From PALSA-555 sp963821325 (GTDB taxonomy: Bacteria; Actinomycetota; Acidimicrobiia; IMCC26256; PALSA-555), in the NCBI GenBank assembly GCA_963821325.1, contig CAWGDC010000001.1:558001-622000 (forward strand): a stretch of 64,000 nt of DNA, given 5' to 3'. The position numbers and the translations under genes were made by a program. The notes beneath the pieces were generated by a model that was given only the letters and a program-made list of their open reading frames with translations, was not told the DNA's origin and ran no database searches. Positions 44,347 through 52,678 of this stretch are shown in pieces. Within the stretch, counting starts at the first letter, position 1, and each line of letters begins with the position of its first letter.

Positions 44347-45763
44347 ATGCAGGGGATTCTGAGCGCCGCGGGGTACGTGCCCTACCGGCGGCTGGACCGA
44401 TCGACCGTCGCCGACACGTTCGGGTCGGGCGGCGGGCGCGGCAGCCGGGCCGTCGCCGGATACGACGAGGACACCACCTCCATGGGCGTCGAAGCCGCCC
44501 GCTTCGCGCTCCGCGGCGCCCGCCGGGCATCGAGCCGCACACGCTGTGGTTCTCGACCACCGAGCCCGCCTACCTCGACAAGACGAACGCCACCACGATC
44601 CACGCGGCGTTGCGCCTCGACACCGACGTCGTCGCCGCCGACTTCGCCGGCGCCGTCCGCTCCGGCGTCGCGGCGCTCGTCACCGCGCTGCACACGCCCG
44701 GACCCACCCTCGTCGTCACCGCCGACCGGCGCGACGGCCTCCCGACCAGCACCGACGAGTCCGCCGGCGGGGACGCCGCCGCGGCCGTTCTCGTCGGCGC
44801 CGACACCGACGGCCCGCTGCTCGCCACCCTCCTCGGCGAAGGGCACGCGACGGAGGAGTTCATCGACCGGTGGCGTCGAGCCCGGCGACCGCCACTCGAA
44901 GGTGTGGGAGGAGCGCTTCGGCGAGACGAAGTACGTCCCCCTCGGTGAGCAGGCCTGGAACGCCGCGCTCGAAGGCCGCCGAGGTCACCGCCGACCAGAT
45001 CGACAAGCTCATCGTCACCGGCTCGCACGCCCGCGCCGTGCGGTCCCTCACGCCCCGCCTCGGCGTCGACAAGTCCCACGTCGTCGACGACCGCAGCGCC
45101 ACCGTCGGGTACGCGGGCGCCGCGCAGCCCGGGCTGCTCCTCACCGCCGCGCTCGAGTCCGCGGCGCCCGGCGAGACGATCGCGCTCGTGTCGCTCGCCG
45201 ACGGCGCCGACGTGCTCGTGCTGCGCACCACCGACGCGCTCGCCCGCTGGGCCCCGGCCCGGCGCGTCGACACCCAGGTCGCGGCGGGCGTGCCGCTGCC
45301 CTACGGCAAGTTCCTCGCCTGGCGGGGCGAGGTGTCGCTCGAGCCGCCCCGCCGGCCCGAGCCCGACCGGATCTCCGCGTCCGTGACCGGGCGGACCGAG
45401 CACTGGAAGTACGGGTTCGTCGGCTCGAAGGACCGCTCGAGCGAGGCGCTGCACCTCCCACCGGCCCGGGTCTCGCGTGTCGGGGACGCCGTCGACCAGA
45501 TGGAGTCGGCCCCGATGGCCGACGTCGCCGGGACCGTCGCGGCCTTCACGATCGACCGCATCGCCTACTCGCCGAGCCCGCCGATCGTGTTCGCGATCGT
45601 CGACTTCGACGGTGGTGGCCGCCTCCCCGTCGAGCTCACCGACGTGAACGCGGACGAGCTCGCGGTCGGCGACCGGGTCGAGATGACGTTCCGTCGCCTC
45701 TTCACCGCCGACGGCATCCACAACTACTTCTGGAAGGCCCGCCCGTTGCGGGCCGGTTCGTAG
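44347..45763 (+). CDS. HMG-CoA-synthase-like domain fused to a DUF35-type OB-fold, three frame breaks
   Basis: About 472 residues. The N-terminal thiolase-like part is HMGCS-like: GILSAAGYVPYRRLDRSTVA, YDEDTTSMGVEAARFALRGA, DTDVVAADFAGAVRSGVAAL, RHSKVWEERFGETKYVP. The C-terminal part is a DUF35/ChsH2-like OB fold (VAGTVAAFTIDRIAYSPSPP, VGDRVEMTFRRLF). The position where HMG-CoA synthases carry the catalytic Cys reads FAGAVRSG, with no cysteine. The zinc-ribbon region before the OB fold also lacks cysteines (GFVGSKDRSSEALHLPPARV). A scaffolding or channelling role with the downstream thiolase is inferred. Frame breaks near 44520 (missing base), 44873 and 44973. Confidence 0.78.
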
Positions 45764-45784
45764 CACCGCTACAGGAGAAGACAC

Positions 45785-46983
45785 ATGAGCTCCCACGGAA
45801 TCAAGGACCGCGTGGCCATCGTCGGGATGGGCTGCACCCGCTTCGGTGAGCACTGGGACAAGGGCGCGGACGATCTGCTGCTCGACTCGACGAGCGCGGC
45901 GCTCGCCAGCGCCGGTGTGGACAAGCAAGACATCGACGCGTACTGGGTGGGGACGGCGATGTCCGGCATGTCGGGCATGACCGTGTCTCCGACCGATGCA
46001 GCTCCACAACAAGCCGGTCACCCGGGTCGAGAACTTCTGCGCCACCGGCTCGGAGGCGCTGCGCAACGCCGCGTACGCCGTCGCGTCCGGCGCGTACGAC
46101 AGCGCGCTCGCCGTCGGTGTCGAGAAGGTCAAGGACAGCGGCTACCAGGGTCTCGTCGGCGCCAGCAAGTCCCCGACGGACGGCACGAACCGCACCCTCA
46201 CCGCCGCGGCGATGTTCGCCATGTGCGCCCCCGCGTACGGCAACAAGTACGGGGTGAGCGAGGACCAGATGCGGGAGGTCCTCGCCCGCATCTCGTGGAA
46301 GAACCACTACAACGGGGCGCGCAACGAGCGGGCGCAGTTCCGCAAGGAAGTCACGATGGACACGATCTGCGGCGCGCCGCTCATGGCGGGCGGGCTGCGG
46401 GTCTTCGACTGCTCCGGCGTCGCCGACGGCAGCGCCGCCGCGATCCTGGTCCGCGCCGAGGACGCGCACCGCTACACCGACAAGCCGATGTACATCAAGG
46501 CGTTGTCGTTCGTGGCCGGCAACGCGTCCGGGCAACGCCGACCCCGACTACGACTACACCTGGTTCCCCGAGATCAACGCCGCCGGCAACGAGGCGTACG
46601 CCCAGGCGGGCGTCACCGACCCGCGCGGCCAGATCGCGATGGCCGAGGTCCACGACTGCTTCACGCCCGCCGAGCTCCTCATCTACGAGGACCTCGGGTT
46701 CGCCGAGCGGGGCACCGCGTGGAAGGAGGTGCTCGCCGGCACCTTCGACCTCGCCGGGGACCTGCCGGTCAACCCGGACGGCGGCCTGAAGAGCTTCGGG
46801 CACCCGGTCGGCGCGTCCGGGTTGCGCATGTTCTTCGAGGCGTGGCTGCAGCTGCGCGGCGAGGCACCCGAGGAGCGGCGCATCTCGACGGCGGACCGCG
46901 GCCTGGCGCTGACCCACAACCTCGGCGGCTACCCGGGCGAGATGGTCAGCTTCGTCGGGATCGTCGGCAACGAGCTGGGCTGA
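45785..46983 (+). CDS. SCP2-type thiolase, two frame breaks
   Basis: About 399 residues. It begins DRVAIVGMGCTRFGEHWDKG. The catalytic Cys is in VTRVENFCATGSEALRNAAY, followed by GAYDSALAVGVEKVKDSGY, EVHDCFTPAELLIYEDLGFA and the His/Cys C-terminal motifs (LKSFGHPVGASGLRM, THNLGGYPGEMVSFVGIVGN). It catalyses thiolytic cleavage or retro-aldol-type chemistry on acyl-CoA, as in SCPx/Ltp enzymes. AGGAGA (45773-45778) precedes the ATG. It starts 21 bp after the HMGCS-like/OB-fold gene, so the two are almost certainly one operon. Frame changes near 45994 and 46528 both fit one extra base. Confidence 0.87.
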
Positions 46984-46992
46984 CCGCCCCGG

Positions 46993-48070
46993 TCAGCCCA
47001 GCCAGTCGGCCAGCACCGACGCCCGATCGGCGTCGAGGCCCGGCCCGGTGGCGTCGCGCATCGGTGTCAGGCTGCCGCGGGCCGCGAGGTGCTCGTCGGC
47101 GAGCACGCCGGCGATGTCGAGCACCGGCGCGATCGGGATCCGGGCATCGAGGAAGCGGCGTAGGACGTCGTCGCGGTCGTGCGCCGCGATGAACGACGCC
47201 ACGAGACCGTCGAGCTCGTCCGCGACGCGGACCCGGTCCTCGGCCCGTGCGAAGCGGGCCCGGTCGGCGTCGCTGTCCCGGCCGAGGAGCGGGAGCAGGC
47301 GCGCCACCTGCGGGTCCGTCGTGCCGGACACCGCGAGGTAGGCGCCGTCGCGGCTGCGGTACACGTTGCGGGGCGCCCCACCCCGGACCCGGCTGCCGGA
47401 GCGGCGCGGCGGGTCGGCGGGGTCGTACGCGGCGATCGTCCCGCCGAGCACGGCGAGGATCGGGTCGTACATGGTGACGTCCACCAGCCGGCCGCGGTGT
47501 CCCCGTGCCGTCGCCCAGCAGCCGGCCAGCGCGCCGATCACCCCCGAGAACGCGGTCAGCGTGTCGCCGAGCGGCACCGACGCCAGCGTCGGCGGCCCGT
47601 CAGGGTCGCCGGTCAGGTCGGCGAGGCCGGCGAACGCCTCCGCGAGCGTGCCGGCGCCGGGCCGGTCGGCGTACGGGCCGGTGAGGCCGTAGCAGCTCAC
47701 CGCCACGACGACGAGGGCGGCGTTCCAGCGCGGCGAGCTGCTCGTAGCCGCACCCCCACCGGGACCGCACCGCCGGCGGCAGGTTCTCGACGAGCACGTC
47801 GGCGGCCGCGACCAGGCGCCCGAACGTGGCCTGGTCGTCGTCCGTGTCGAGGTCCAGCACGACCGAGCGCTTGTGGCGCGCCACCCAGCACCAGGTCCGC
47901 GACGTCCCCTCCCGCATGACACCCATCCGGCGCATCGGGTCGCCGCCGGGCGGCTCGACCTTCACCACGTCGGCGCCGAGATCGGCGAGCATCGCCCCGA
48001 TCTGGGGCGCGGCGTAGAGCGTCGCCACCTCGAGGACGCGCAGCCCCTCCAGGGGCGCGGTGTCGCTCAA
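46993..48070 (-). CDS. CaiB/BaiF family protein lacking the usual catalytic Asp, one frame break
   Basis: About 359 residues. It begins LEGLRVLEVATLYAAPQIGA and continues MLADLGADVVKVEPPGGDPM, ARHKRSVVLDLDTDD, VLVENLPPAVRSRWG, CYGLTGPYADRPGAGTLAEA, ending in VLADWLG. In canonical members the PGFD motif supplies the Asp nucleophile; here PGAG occupies that position, as in a sub-group of CaiB proteins. The CoA-transferase activity is therefore uncertain. A frame change lies near 47727. The start is TTG at 48070, overlapping the cupin stop as TTGA, so the two genes are coupled. Confidence 0.8.
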
Positions 48071-48390
48071 TCCTTGAGCTCGACGAGGATCTCCCGGTAG
48101 CGGCGCTGCCCCGTGTTCTTGGCCGTCTCGATCCCGCCCCGCTCGATGTAGACGACGGTGCCGGGCGCGACGTCGCCCTCGACCGTCCCCGGCGGGTACG
48201 CCCCCTTCGTGTCGGGTTCGAAGATCCCGGCGATCTTGTCGCCCTCGAGCTGGATGAGCAGGTAGTCGAGCCGGTGCTCGTGGACGTCCGAGGTGGCGCC
48301 CGGCTCCAGCTCCATCTCCCACACCTTGACCCGGTCGTTCTCGAACAGCGGCTTCGTCGCGACGTCGCCGAGCTTGCGGTCCGGACTCAT
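48067..48390 (-). CDS. Small cupin-domain protein
   Basis: A 107-residue single-domain cupin: ENDRVKVWEMELEPGATSDV followed by HEHRLDYLLIQLEGDKIAGI (metal-ligand histidines HEH), then GDVAPGTVVYIERGGIETAK and RYREILVELKD. The G-x5-HxH-type first motif is intact and the second motif lacks a clear His. Metal-dependent isomerase, decarboxylase or sensor roles are all possible. ATG with upstream GGAGG. It is co-directional and overlapping with the CaiB-like gene downstream. Confidence 0.82.
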   Translation of the reverse strand: MSPDRKLGDVATKPLFENDRVKVWEMELEPGATSDVHEHRLDYLLIQLEGDKIAGIFEPDTKGAYPPGTVEGDVAPGTVVYIERGGIETAKNTGQRRYREILVELKD

Positions 48391-48418
48391 CGATCCTCCC
48401 TCTGTTGGTGTCCTGGCG

Positions 48419-49297
48419 TCACAGCCGGGCGGCGGCGGCGACGTACTGGTCGCCGAGCTGGGCGATCACCGATCGGATCCCGTCCGGGTCGACGGCGAAG
48501 GCGCTCAGCACGAGCTGGTCCACACCGGCGTCACGGTAGGCCGGAAGGTGGGACGGCTGCACCGGCTGCAGGTACGCGCCGACGGTGACGTCGAGGTCGG
48601 CGAGGGTGCGACCCGCGTCCGCCAAGAAGCGCTCGAGGCGACGCACCGACGCGGCCGCCGACTCGGGCAGATGGTTGAAGCCGTGCCAGCCGTCGCCGAG
48701 CGTCGCGGCCCGCCGCAGCGCCGCGTCGGTCTCGCCGCCGAAGTAGATCGGCGGGTTCGGCTGCTGCACCGGCTTCGGGTACATCCGGCACGGTGGCAGC
48801 GAGTAGTGCATCCCCTCGTAGGAGGACACGTCGTCGCGCCAGCAGGACCGCATCACCCCCAGATACTCGGTGGTGATCGCGGCGCGGTCGTCGAAGGGCA
48901 TGTGGAGCACCTCGAACTCCTCGCGGAGCCACCCGATGCCCACGCCGAAGTCGACGCGGCCGCCGGACAGCCAGTCGGCCGTGGCGACGGACTTCGCGGT
49001 GTACACCGGGTTGCGTTGCGGCACCAGGCACACCGCGGTGCCGACCCGGATCCGCTGCGTCACCGCGGCCAGATAGGTGAGCGTCGTGAACAGCTCGAGC
49101 AGGCCGCTCTCGGCGGGCAGGCCGATGCGGCCGTCGTCGGCGTAGGGGTACTTCGACGAGTACTCGTCGAGGAACACGACGTGCTCCCCGACCCACACGG
49201 ACGCGAACCCGGCTTCCTCGGCCGCCTCGGCGTACGCCCGGAGGAACGTCGGGGTCGCCACGGGACTCACGCTGGGTAGGAACAGCCCGACGCGCAC
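48419..49297 (-). CDS. LLM-class F420-dependent oxidoreductase
   Basis: A 292-residue short luciferase-like enzyme. It begins VRVGLFLPSVSPVATPTFLR, then FASVWVGEHVVFLDEYSSKY, RIRVGTAVCLVPQRNPVYTA, the GGRVDFGVGIGWLREEFEVL signature and QQPNPPIYFGGETDAALRRA. The subgroup is that of the mycobacterial F420-dependent families. The substrate is unknown. GTG start with GAGGAGGG upstream and TAGGCT (49322-49327, minus strand) as candidate -10, so this gene is leadered, unlike many neighbours. Confidence 0.86.
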   Translation of the reverse strand: MRVGLFLPSVSPVATPTFLRAYAEAAEEAGFASVWVGEHVVFLDEYSSKYPYADDGRIGLPAESGLLELFTTLTYLAAVTQRIRVGTAVCLVPQRNPVYTAKSVATADWLSGGRVDFGVGIGWLREEFEVLHMPFDDRAAITTEYLGVMRSCWRDDVSSYEGMHYSLPPCRMYPKPVQQPNPPIYFGGETDAALRRAATLGDGWHGFNHLPESAAASVRRLERFLADAGRTLADLDVTVGAYLQPVQPSHLPAYRDAGVDQLVLSAFAVDPDGIRSVIAQLGDQYVAAAARL

Positions 49298-49571
49298 TCG
49301 CCCTCCTCGCGACGAGCGCGGAGCCTAGGGCCCCGACCCGACGGAGCGGCGGGACGGGGCGGACGCGGACCGGCGCGGGCCAGCGCCGGCCGGGCCGTGG
49401 CCCGTCCGCGCCCTCGGAATATCGAAATAGGAGGGGGTTGTTATGGTGACCACGGCGGCTCCGCTCGTGCCCACCCGCCCGGGCGCGGGCAGGAGCCGCC
49501 CTTCTGTCGTCGCCGGCGATACGCGCTCGGTGACGCGCCGGGGACGAGGCGGCGCGCGGACGATGGTGGGG
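49298..49571. other. Intergenic region with an AT-rich island and strong Shine-Dalgarno
   Basis: Most of it is GC-rich and featureless, but 49417-49445 reads GAATATCGAAATAGGAGG and then GGGTTGTTATG. This is by far the most AT-rich run in the area, with a perfect AGGAGG (49429-49434) placed 8 nt before an ATG (49443). The reading frame from that ATG runs antisense into the LLM gene and does not look like a protein. A small leader ORF or a regulated promoter is possible; nothing else is seen. Confidence 0.4.
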
Positions 49572-50582
49572 TCAGCCGCGGAAGCCGGCCAGGACGCCCT
49601 GCCACCGATCCGGGTCGTTGCGGTACGGCGCGTAGAAGCTGAGCCGGTCGACCAGGTCACCGAAGCGTTCGAGCATCCGGGCGGGGATGTCCTCCGGCGC
49701 GGCGACGACCGCGAACGTGTCGAGCATCTCGTCGGTGATCGACTCCCCCATCGCCTCCCACTCGCCCAGCTTGGAGCGGGCGTTCAGCTCGTCTTGGAGC
49801 CCGCCCCACCCGTGGAGCTCGAGCACCCCCCGGTACGCCGGCGTGGACCCGTAGAAGGCGATCTGCTGCTTCGTCCCCGCCCGGGCCTGCTCCAGCTGCT
49901 CGTCGTTCACACCGGTGACGACGAACAGCGGCCCGCACACCTCGAAGTCGGCGCGGCTGCGTCCACTCCGGGCGAAGCCCCGCTCCAGCGCCGGCATCGT
50001 GACCTCGCGCACGTAGCGCTCCGTCGTGAAGCCGTGCAGGATGATCCCGTCCGCGACCTCGCCCGCCACCTCGGTCATCCGCTCACCGACCGCCGCGAGG
50101 ATGATCTTCGGGGTCCCGTACGGGTTCGGGCCCGGGTTGAAGAACGGGGTCATCAGGGTGTGCCGGTAGAAGTCGCCGCGGAACTGCAGTGGAACGTCCT
50201 CGTTCCAACAGGCCCAGATCGCCCGGATGGCGAGGATGAGCTCCCGCATCCGGGCCGCGGGATGCGACCAGGGCATCGAGAAGCGCTTCTCGATGTGCGC
50301 CTTGATCTGGCTGCCCAGCCCGAGGCGGAACCGGCCGCCCGAGAACGCGTGCAGGTCGTAGCCGAGGTTGGCGAGCGTCATCGGGTTGCGGGCGAACGCC
50401 ACCGCGATCCCGGTGCCGAGCTCCAGACGCTCGGTGTGCTCGGCCGCGGCCACCAGCGGGAGGAAGGGGTCGTGGGCCGTCTCGGCGGTGAGGCCGCCGT
50501 CGTAGCCGACCGCCTCGAGCTCGCGCGCCGCCCGCGCCACGTCCTGCGGCCCCGCCGCCGGGAGTCCCCCGTCGAGCTTCAC
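49572..50582 (-). CDS. LLM-class F420-dependent oxidoreductase (TIGR03617-like)
   Basis: A 336-residue luciferase-like enzyme beginning VKLDGGLPAAGPQDVARAAR. It continues YDGGLTAETAHDPFLPLVAA, GTGIAVAFARNPMTLANLGY, the GGRFRLGLGSQIKAHIEKRF signature, GDFYRHTLMTPFFNPGPNPY and VADGIILHGFTTERYV. This subgroup is typical of F420-rich actinobacteria. The GTG at 50582 is chosen over upstream codons because TACGCT ends 8 nt before it. The substrate is unknown. It is divergent from the RecB-like nuclease gene. Confidence 0.87.
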   Translation of the reverse strand: MKLDGGLPAAGPQDVARAARELEAVGYDGGLTAETAHDPFLPLVAAAEHTERLELGTGIAVAFARNPMTLANLGYDLHAFSGGRFRLGLGSQIKAHIEKRFSMPWSHPAARMRELILAIRAIWACWNEDVPLQFRGDFYRHTLMTPFFNPGPNPYGTPKIILAAVGERMTEVAGEVADGIILHGFTTERYVREVTMPALERGFARSGRSRADFEVCGPLFVVTGVNDEQLEQARAGTKQQIAFYGSTPAYRGVLELHGWGGLQDELNARSKLGEWEAMGESITDEMLDTFAVVAAPEDIPARMLERFGDLVDRLSFYAPYRNDPDRWQGVLAGFRG

Positions 50583-50590
50583 GGCGCCGG

Positions 50591-50596
50591 AGCGTA
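50591..50596 (-). promoter_or_regulatory. Leaderless -10 box of the LLM gene at 50.6 kb
   Basis: TACGCT (minus strand) ends 8 nt before GTG 50582. Confidence 0.5.
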
Positions 50597-50662
50597 TCCG
50601 CCGCCGGGTCGGGGTCGGCACCGAGCCCGCACCAGATCCACCGGGCCGTCACACCCCGGCGT

Positions 50663-50668
50663 TACCCT
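50663..50668 (+). promoter_or_regulatory. Leaderless -10 box of the RecB-like nuclease gene
   Basis: TACCCT ends 9 nt before ATG 50678. Confidence 0.5.
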
Positions 50669-50677
50669 CCGCTGAGG

Positions 50678-51505
50678 ATGGCTTCGCTCCCCTACGCCCT
50701 GTCCCCAAGCTCGATCTCCGCGTTCAAGGAGTGCCCGCTCGCGTTCCGGTTCTCCTACGTCGACCGGCTCCCGGAGCCGCCGTCGGTGTGGACCGCGAAG
50801 GGGACGCTCGTGCACCTCGCGCTGCAGTACCTGCTCGACCGCCCGGCGGACGACCGCACGATCGACGCCGCGTTCGCCGACCTCGACCGGGCCCGGGTAA
50901 CGCTCGCCGCCGACGACGAGTACGCCGCGCTCGAGCTCAGCGACGAGGAGCGGGAGCAGTTCGACCGCGACGCCGAGGAGCTGCTCCGCCGCTACTTCCG
51001 CCTGGAGGACCCACGCCAGGTCCAGCCGATCGGCCTCGAGCTGCGCCTCGAAGCCAAGGTGGGCGGCGTCCGCATCCGCGGCGTGATCGACCGCCTCGAC
51101 CTGGTCGACGGGGAGCTCGTGGTCACCGACTACAAGACCGGCGCGGTGCCGTCCGAGTTCTACGAGTCCAAGAGCCTCGCCGGGGTGCACATGTACTCGC
51201 TGCTCTGCGAGCAGAACTTCGGGAAGCGGCCCCAGCAGGTGCAGCTGCTCTACCTGTCGAAGCCCGAGGCGATCATCGCCACACCGAGCGACCAGTCGAA
51301 TCACGGGTTGACGCGCCGCACCGTCGCGCTGTGGACCGCGATCGAGCAGGCGTGCACACGGGACGACTTCCGGCCGCGCCCGTCCCGGCTATGTGACTTC
51401 TGCACCTTCCGCCCCTACTGCCCGGCCCACGGCGGCGACCCGCAGGACGCGGTCGAGCTGCGTGGGCCCGGCACCGTGATCGAGCAGACGCTCCCGCTCG
51501 GCTGA
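50678..51505 (+). CDS. Stand-alone RecB/Cas4-like PD-(D/E)XK nuclease with Fe-S cysteines
   Basis: A 275-residue exonuclease-domain protein: LSPSSISAFKECPLAFRFSY, KGTLVHLALQYLL, core motifs GVRIRGVIDRLDLV and ELVVTDYKTGAVP, QLLYLSKPEAI and a C-terminal RLCDFCTFRPYCPAHGG. Cys19 (in KECP) plus the three C-terminal cysteines give the four-cysteine pattern that binds a 4Fe-4S cluster in AddB and Cas4. There is no helicase and no CRISPR array nearby, so a general DNA-repair role is more likely than CRISPR adaptation. Homologues are conserved single genes in actinobacteria. Intact. Confidence 0.88.
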   Translation: MASLPYALSPSSISAFKECPLAFRFSYVDRLPEPPSVWTAKGTLVHLALQYLLDRPADDRTIDAAFADLDRARVTLAADDEYAALELSDEEREQFDRDAEELLRRYFRLEDPRQVQPIGLELRLEAKVGGVRIRGVIDRLDLVDGELVVTDYKTGAVPSEFYESKSLAGVHMYSLLCEQNFGKRPQQVQLLYLSKPEAIIATPSDQSNHGLTRRTVALWTAIEQACTRDDFRPRPSRLCDFCTFRPYCPAHGGDPQDAVELRGPGTVIEQTLPLG

Positions 51506-51535
51506 TCGACGCGCGGCCGACGCGTCGGCCGCCGA

Positions 51536-51541
51536 TATGCT
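51536..51541 (+). promoter_or_regulatory. Leaderless -10 box of the PAP2 gene
   Basis: TATGCT ends 9 nt before ATG 51551. Confidence 0.5.
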
Positions 51542-51550
51542 CGCCAGCCG

Positions 51551-52078
51551 ATGCGTTCCCCCGCGGAAGTCGTCACCGAGTTCGACGAGCGGATCGAGAA
51601 ATGGCTCGAGCCGCGACGCTCCGCCGCCCTCGACGACGTCATGTACGGCGTGTCGAGCGCCGCGGACCATGCGCTGCTGTGGCTGGCGTTCGGCGCGGCA
51701 CGCACCCTGCGGCGCCGCGACCTTGCGTGGGGCGGCCGCTACCTCGGCGCCCTCGCCGGCGAATCCCTGGTGACGAACGCGGTGAAGCTCACGTTCCGAC
51801 GGGTGCGGCCCCCCGACCACTTCTCGAACGACGAGCCGCTCCCCCACCAGATGCGCCGGCCGATCACCTCGTCGTTCCCGTCCGGGCACGCCGTCACCGC
51901 GTTCACCGCCGCCGCGGTGCTGTCCCGCGGGAGCCGCCTCGCGCCCGTCTACTACGGGTTGGCGACGACGATCGCCGCGAGCCGCGTGTACACGCGCATC
52001 CACCACGCGTCGGACGGCATCGCCGGTGTCGCGCTCGGCGTCGCGCTCGGGAGGGTCGCGAGACGGCTGGTACGGTGA
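51551..52078 (+). CDS. PAP2-type membrane phosphatase
   Basis: A 175-residue phosphatidic-acid-phosphatase-2 family protein with all three active-site motifs: KLTFRRVRPPD (KX6RP), SSFPSGHAV (PSGH) and SRVYTRIHHASDG (SRX5HX3D). About four membrane helices. It probably dephosphorylates a lipid or isoprenyl phosphate at the membrane face. Start as given by the -10 box. Its stop is overlapped by the GTG of the next gene (GTGA). Confidence 0.88.
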   Translation: MRSPAEVVTEFDERIEKWLEPRRSAALDDVMYGVSSAADHALLWLAFGAARTLRRRDLAWGGRYLGALAGESLVTNAVKLTFRRVRPPDHFSNDEPLPHQMRRPITSSFPSGHAVTAFTAAAVLSRGSRLAPVYYGLATTIAASRVYTRIHHASDGIAGVALGVALGRVARRLVR

Positions 52079-52677
52079 GCCACGTGCCTCGTCACGTGGC
52101 CGTCACCTTCGACTACCGGTGCCCGTTCGCCCGCAACGCGCACGAGGCGGTCGTCGAGGCGGAACGCGCGCACGTGCTGCGCGACGTGGCGTGGCACTAC
52201 CACGCCTTCTCCCTCGACCAAGCCCACCTCGGTGAGGACGACGTCGCCGTCTGGGACCGGGAGCCCGGCGACTGGGGCACCGGCGTGCTCGCGCTCCTCT
52301 ACGGCCTCGCCGTCCGAGACGCCTTCCCCGACCGGTTCCTCGACGCGCACCTCGCGGTCTTCGCCGCCCGCCACGACCAGGGCCTCCGCCTCGACGACGA
52401 GGAGGTGCTGCGCGACACGGTGTCGTCGGTCGGCTTGGACCCCGGCGCCGTCACCGACGAGGTGTGGAGCGGACGACCGCTGAAGGCGCTCGCCGCGGAG
52501 CACAGCCAAGCGGTCGACGACTGGGACGTGTTCGGCGTGCCGACGTTCGTGGAGCACGACGAGGCGGTGTTCATCCGGTTCATGGAGCGCGGCCGGATCG
52601 ACGATCTGGAGCGGGCTGTCGGCCTGCTCGACTGGGTGCGCCTGAACGAGTTCAAGCGCACCCGCCTGCCCCGCTGA
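52075..52677 (+). CDS. DsbA/FrnE-like thioredoxin-fold protein with one active-site cysteine
   Basis: A 200-residue DSBA-family protein: VAVTFDYRCPFARNAHEAVV, WHYHAFSLDQAHLGEDD, an inserted helical domain and the cis-Pro segment WDVFGVPTFVEHDEAVFIRF. The active site reads CPFA rather than CXXC, so the second cysteine is missing. That points to glutathione- or mycothiol-linked isomerase/transferase chemistry (as in HCCA isomerase relatives) rather than disulfide exchange. No signal peptide, so cytoplasmic. GTG start coupled to the PAP2 stop. Confidence 0.8.
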   Translation: MSHVPRHVAVTFDYRCPFARNAHEAVVEAERAHVLRDVAWHYHAFSLDQAHLGEDDVAVWDREPGDWGTGVLALLYGLAVRDAFPDRFLDAHLAVFAARHDQGLRLDDEEVLRDTVSSVGLDPGAVTDEVWSGRPLKALAAEHSQAVDDWDVFGVPTFVEHDEAVFIRFMERGRIDDLERAVGLLDWVRLNEFKRTRLPR

Positions 52678-52678
52678 G

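Noticed and set aside
49443..50675. 410-codon plus-strand frame with a perfect Shine-Dalgarno, antisense to an LLM gene
   Set aside because: The minus-strand LLM enzyme is unmistakable and the plus-strand translation is low-complexity and unlike any family. Only the start region is kept as an observation.
50678..51505. cas4 of a CRISPR system
   Set aside because: No repeats, cas1 or cas2 are present anywhere in the window. The nuclease is flanked by an LLM oxidoreductase and a PAP2 phosphatase.
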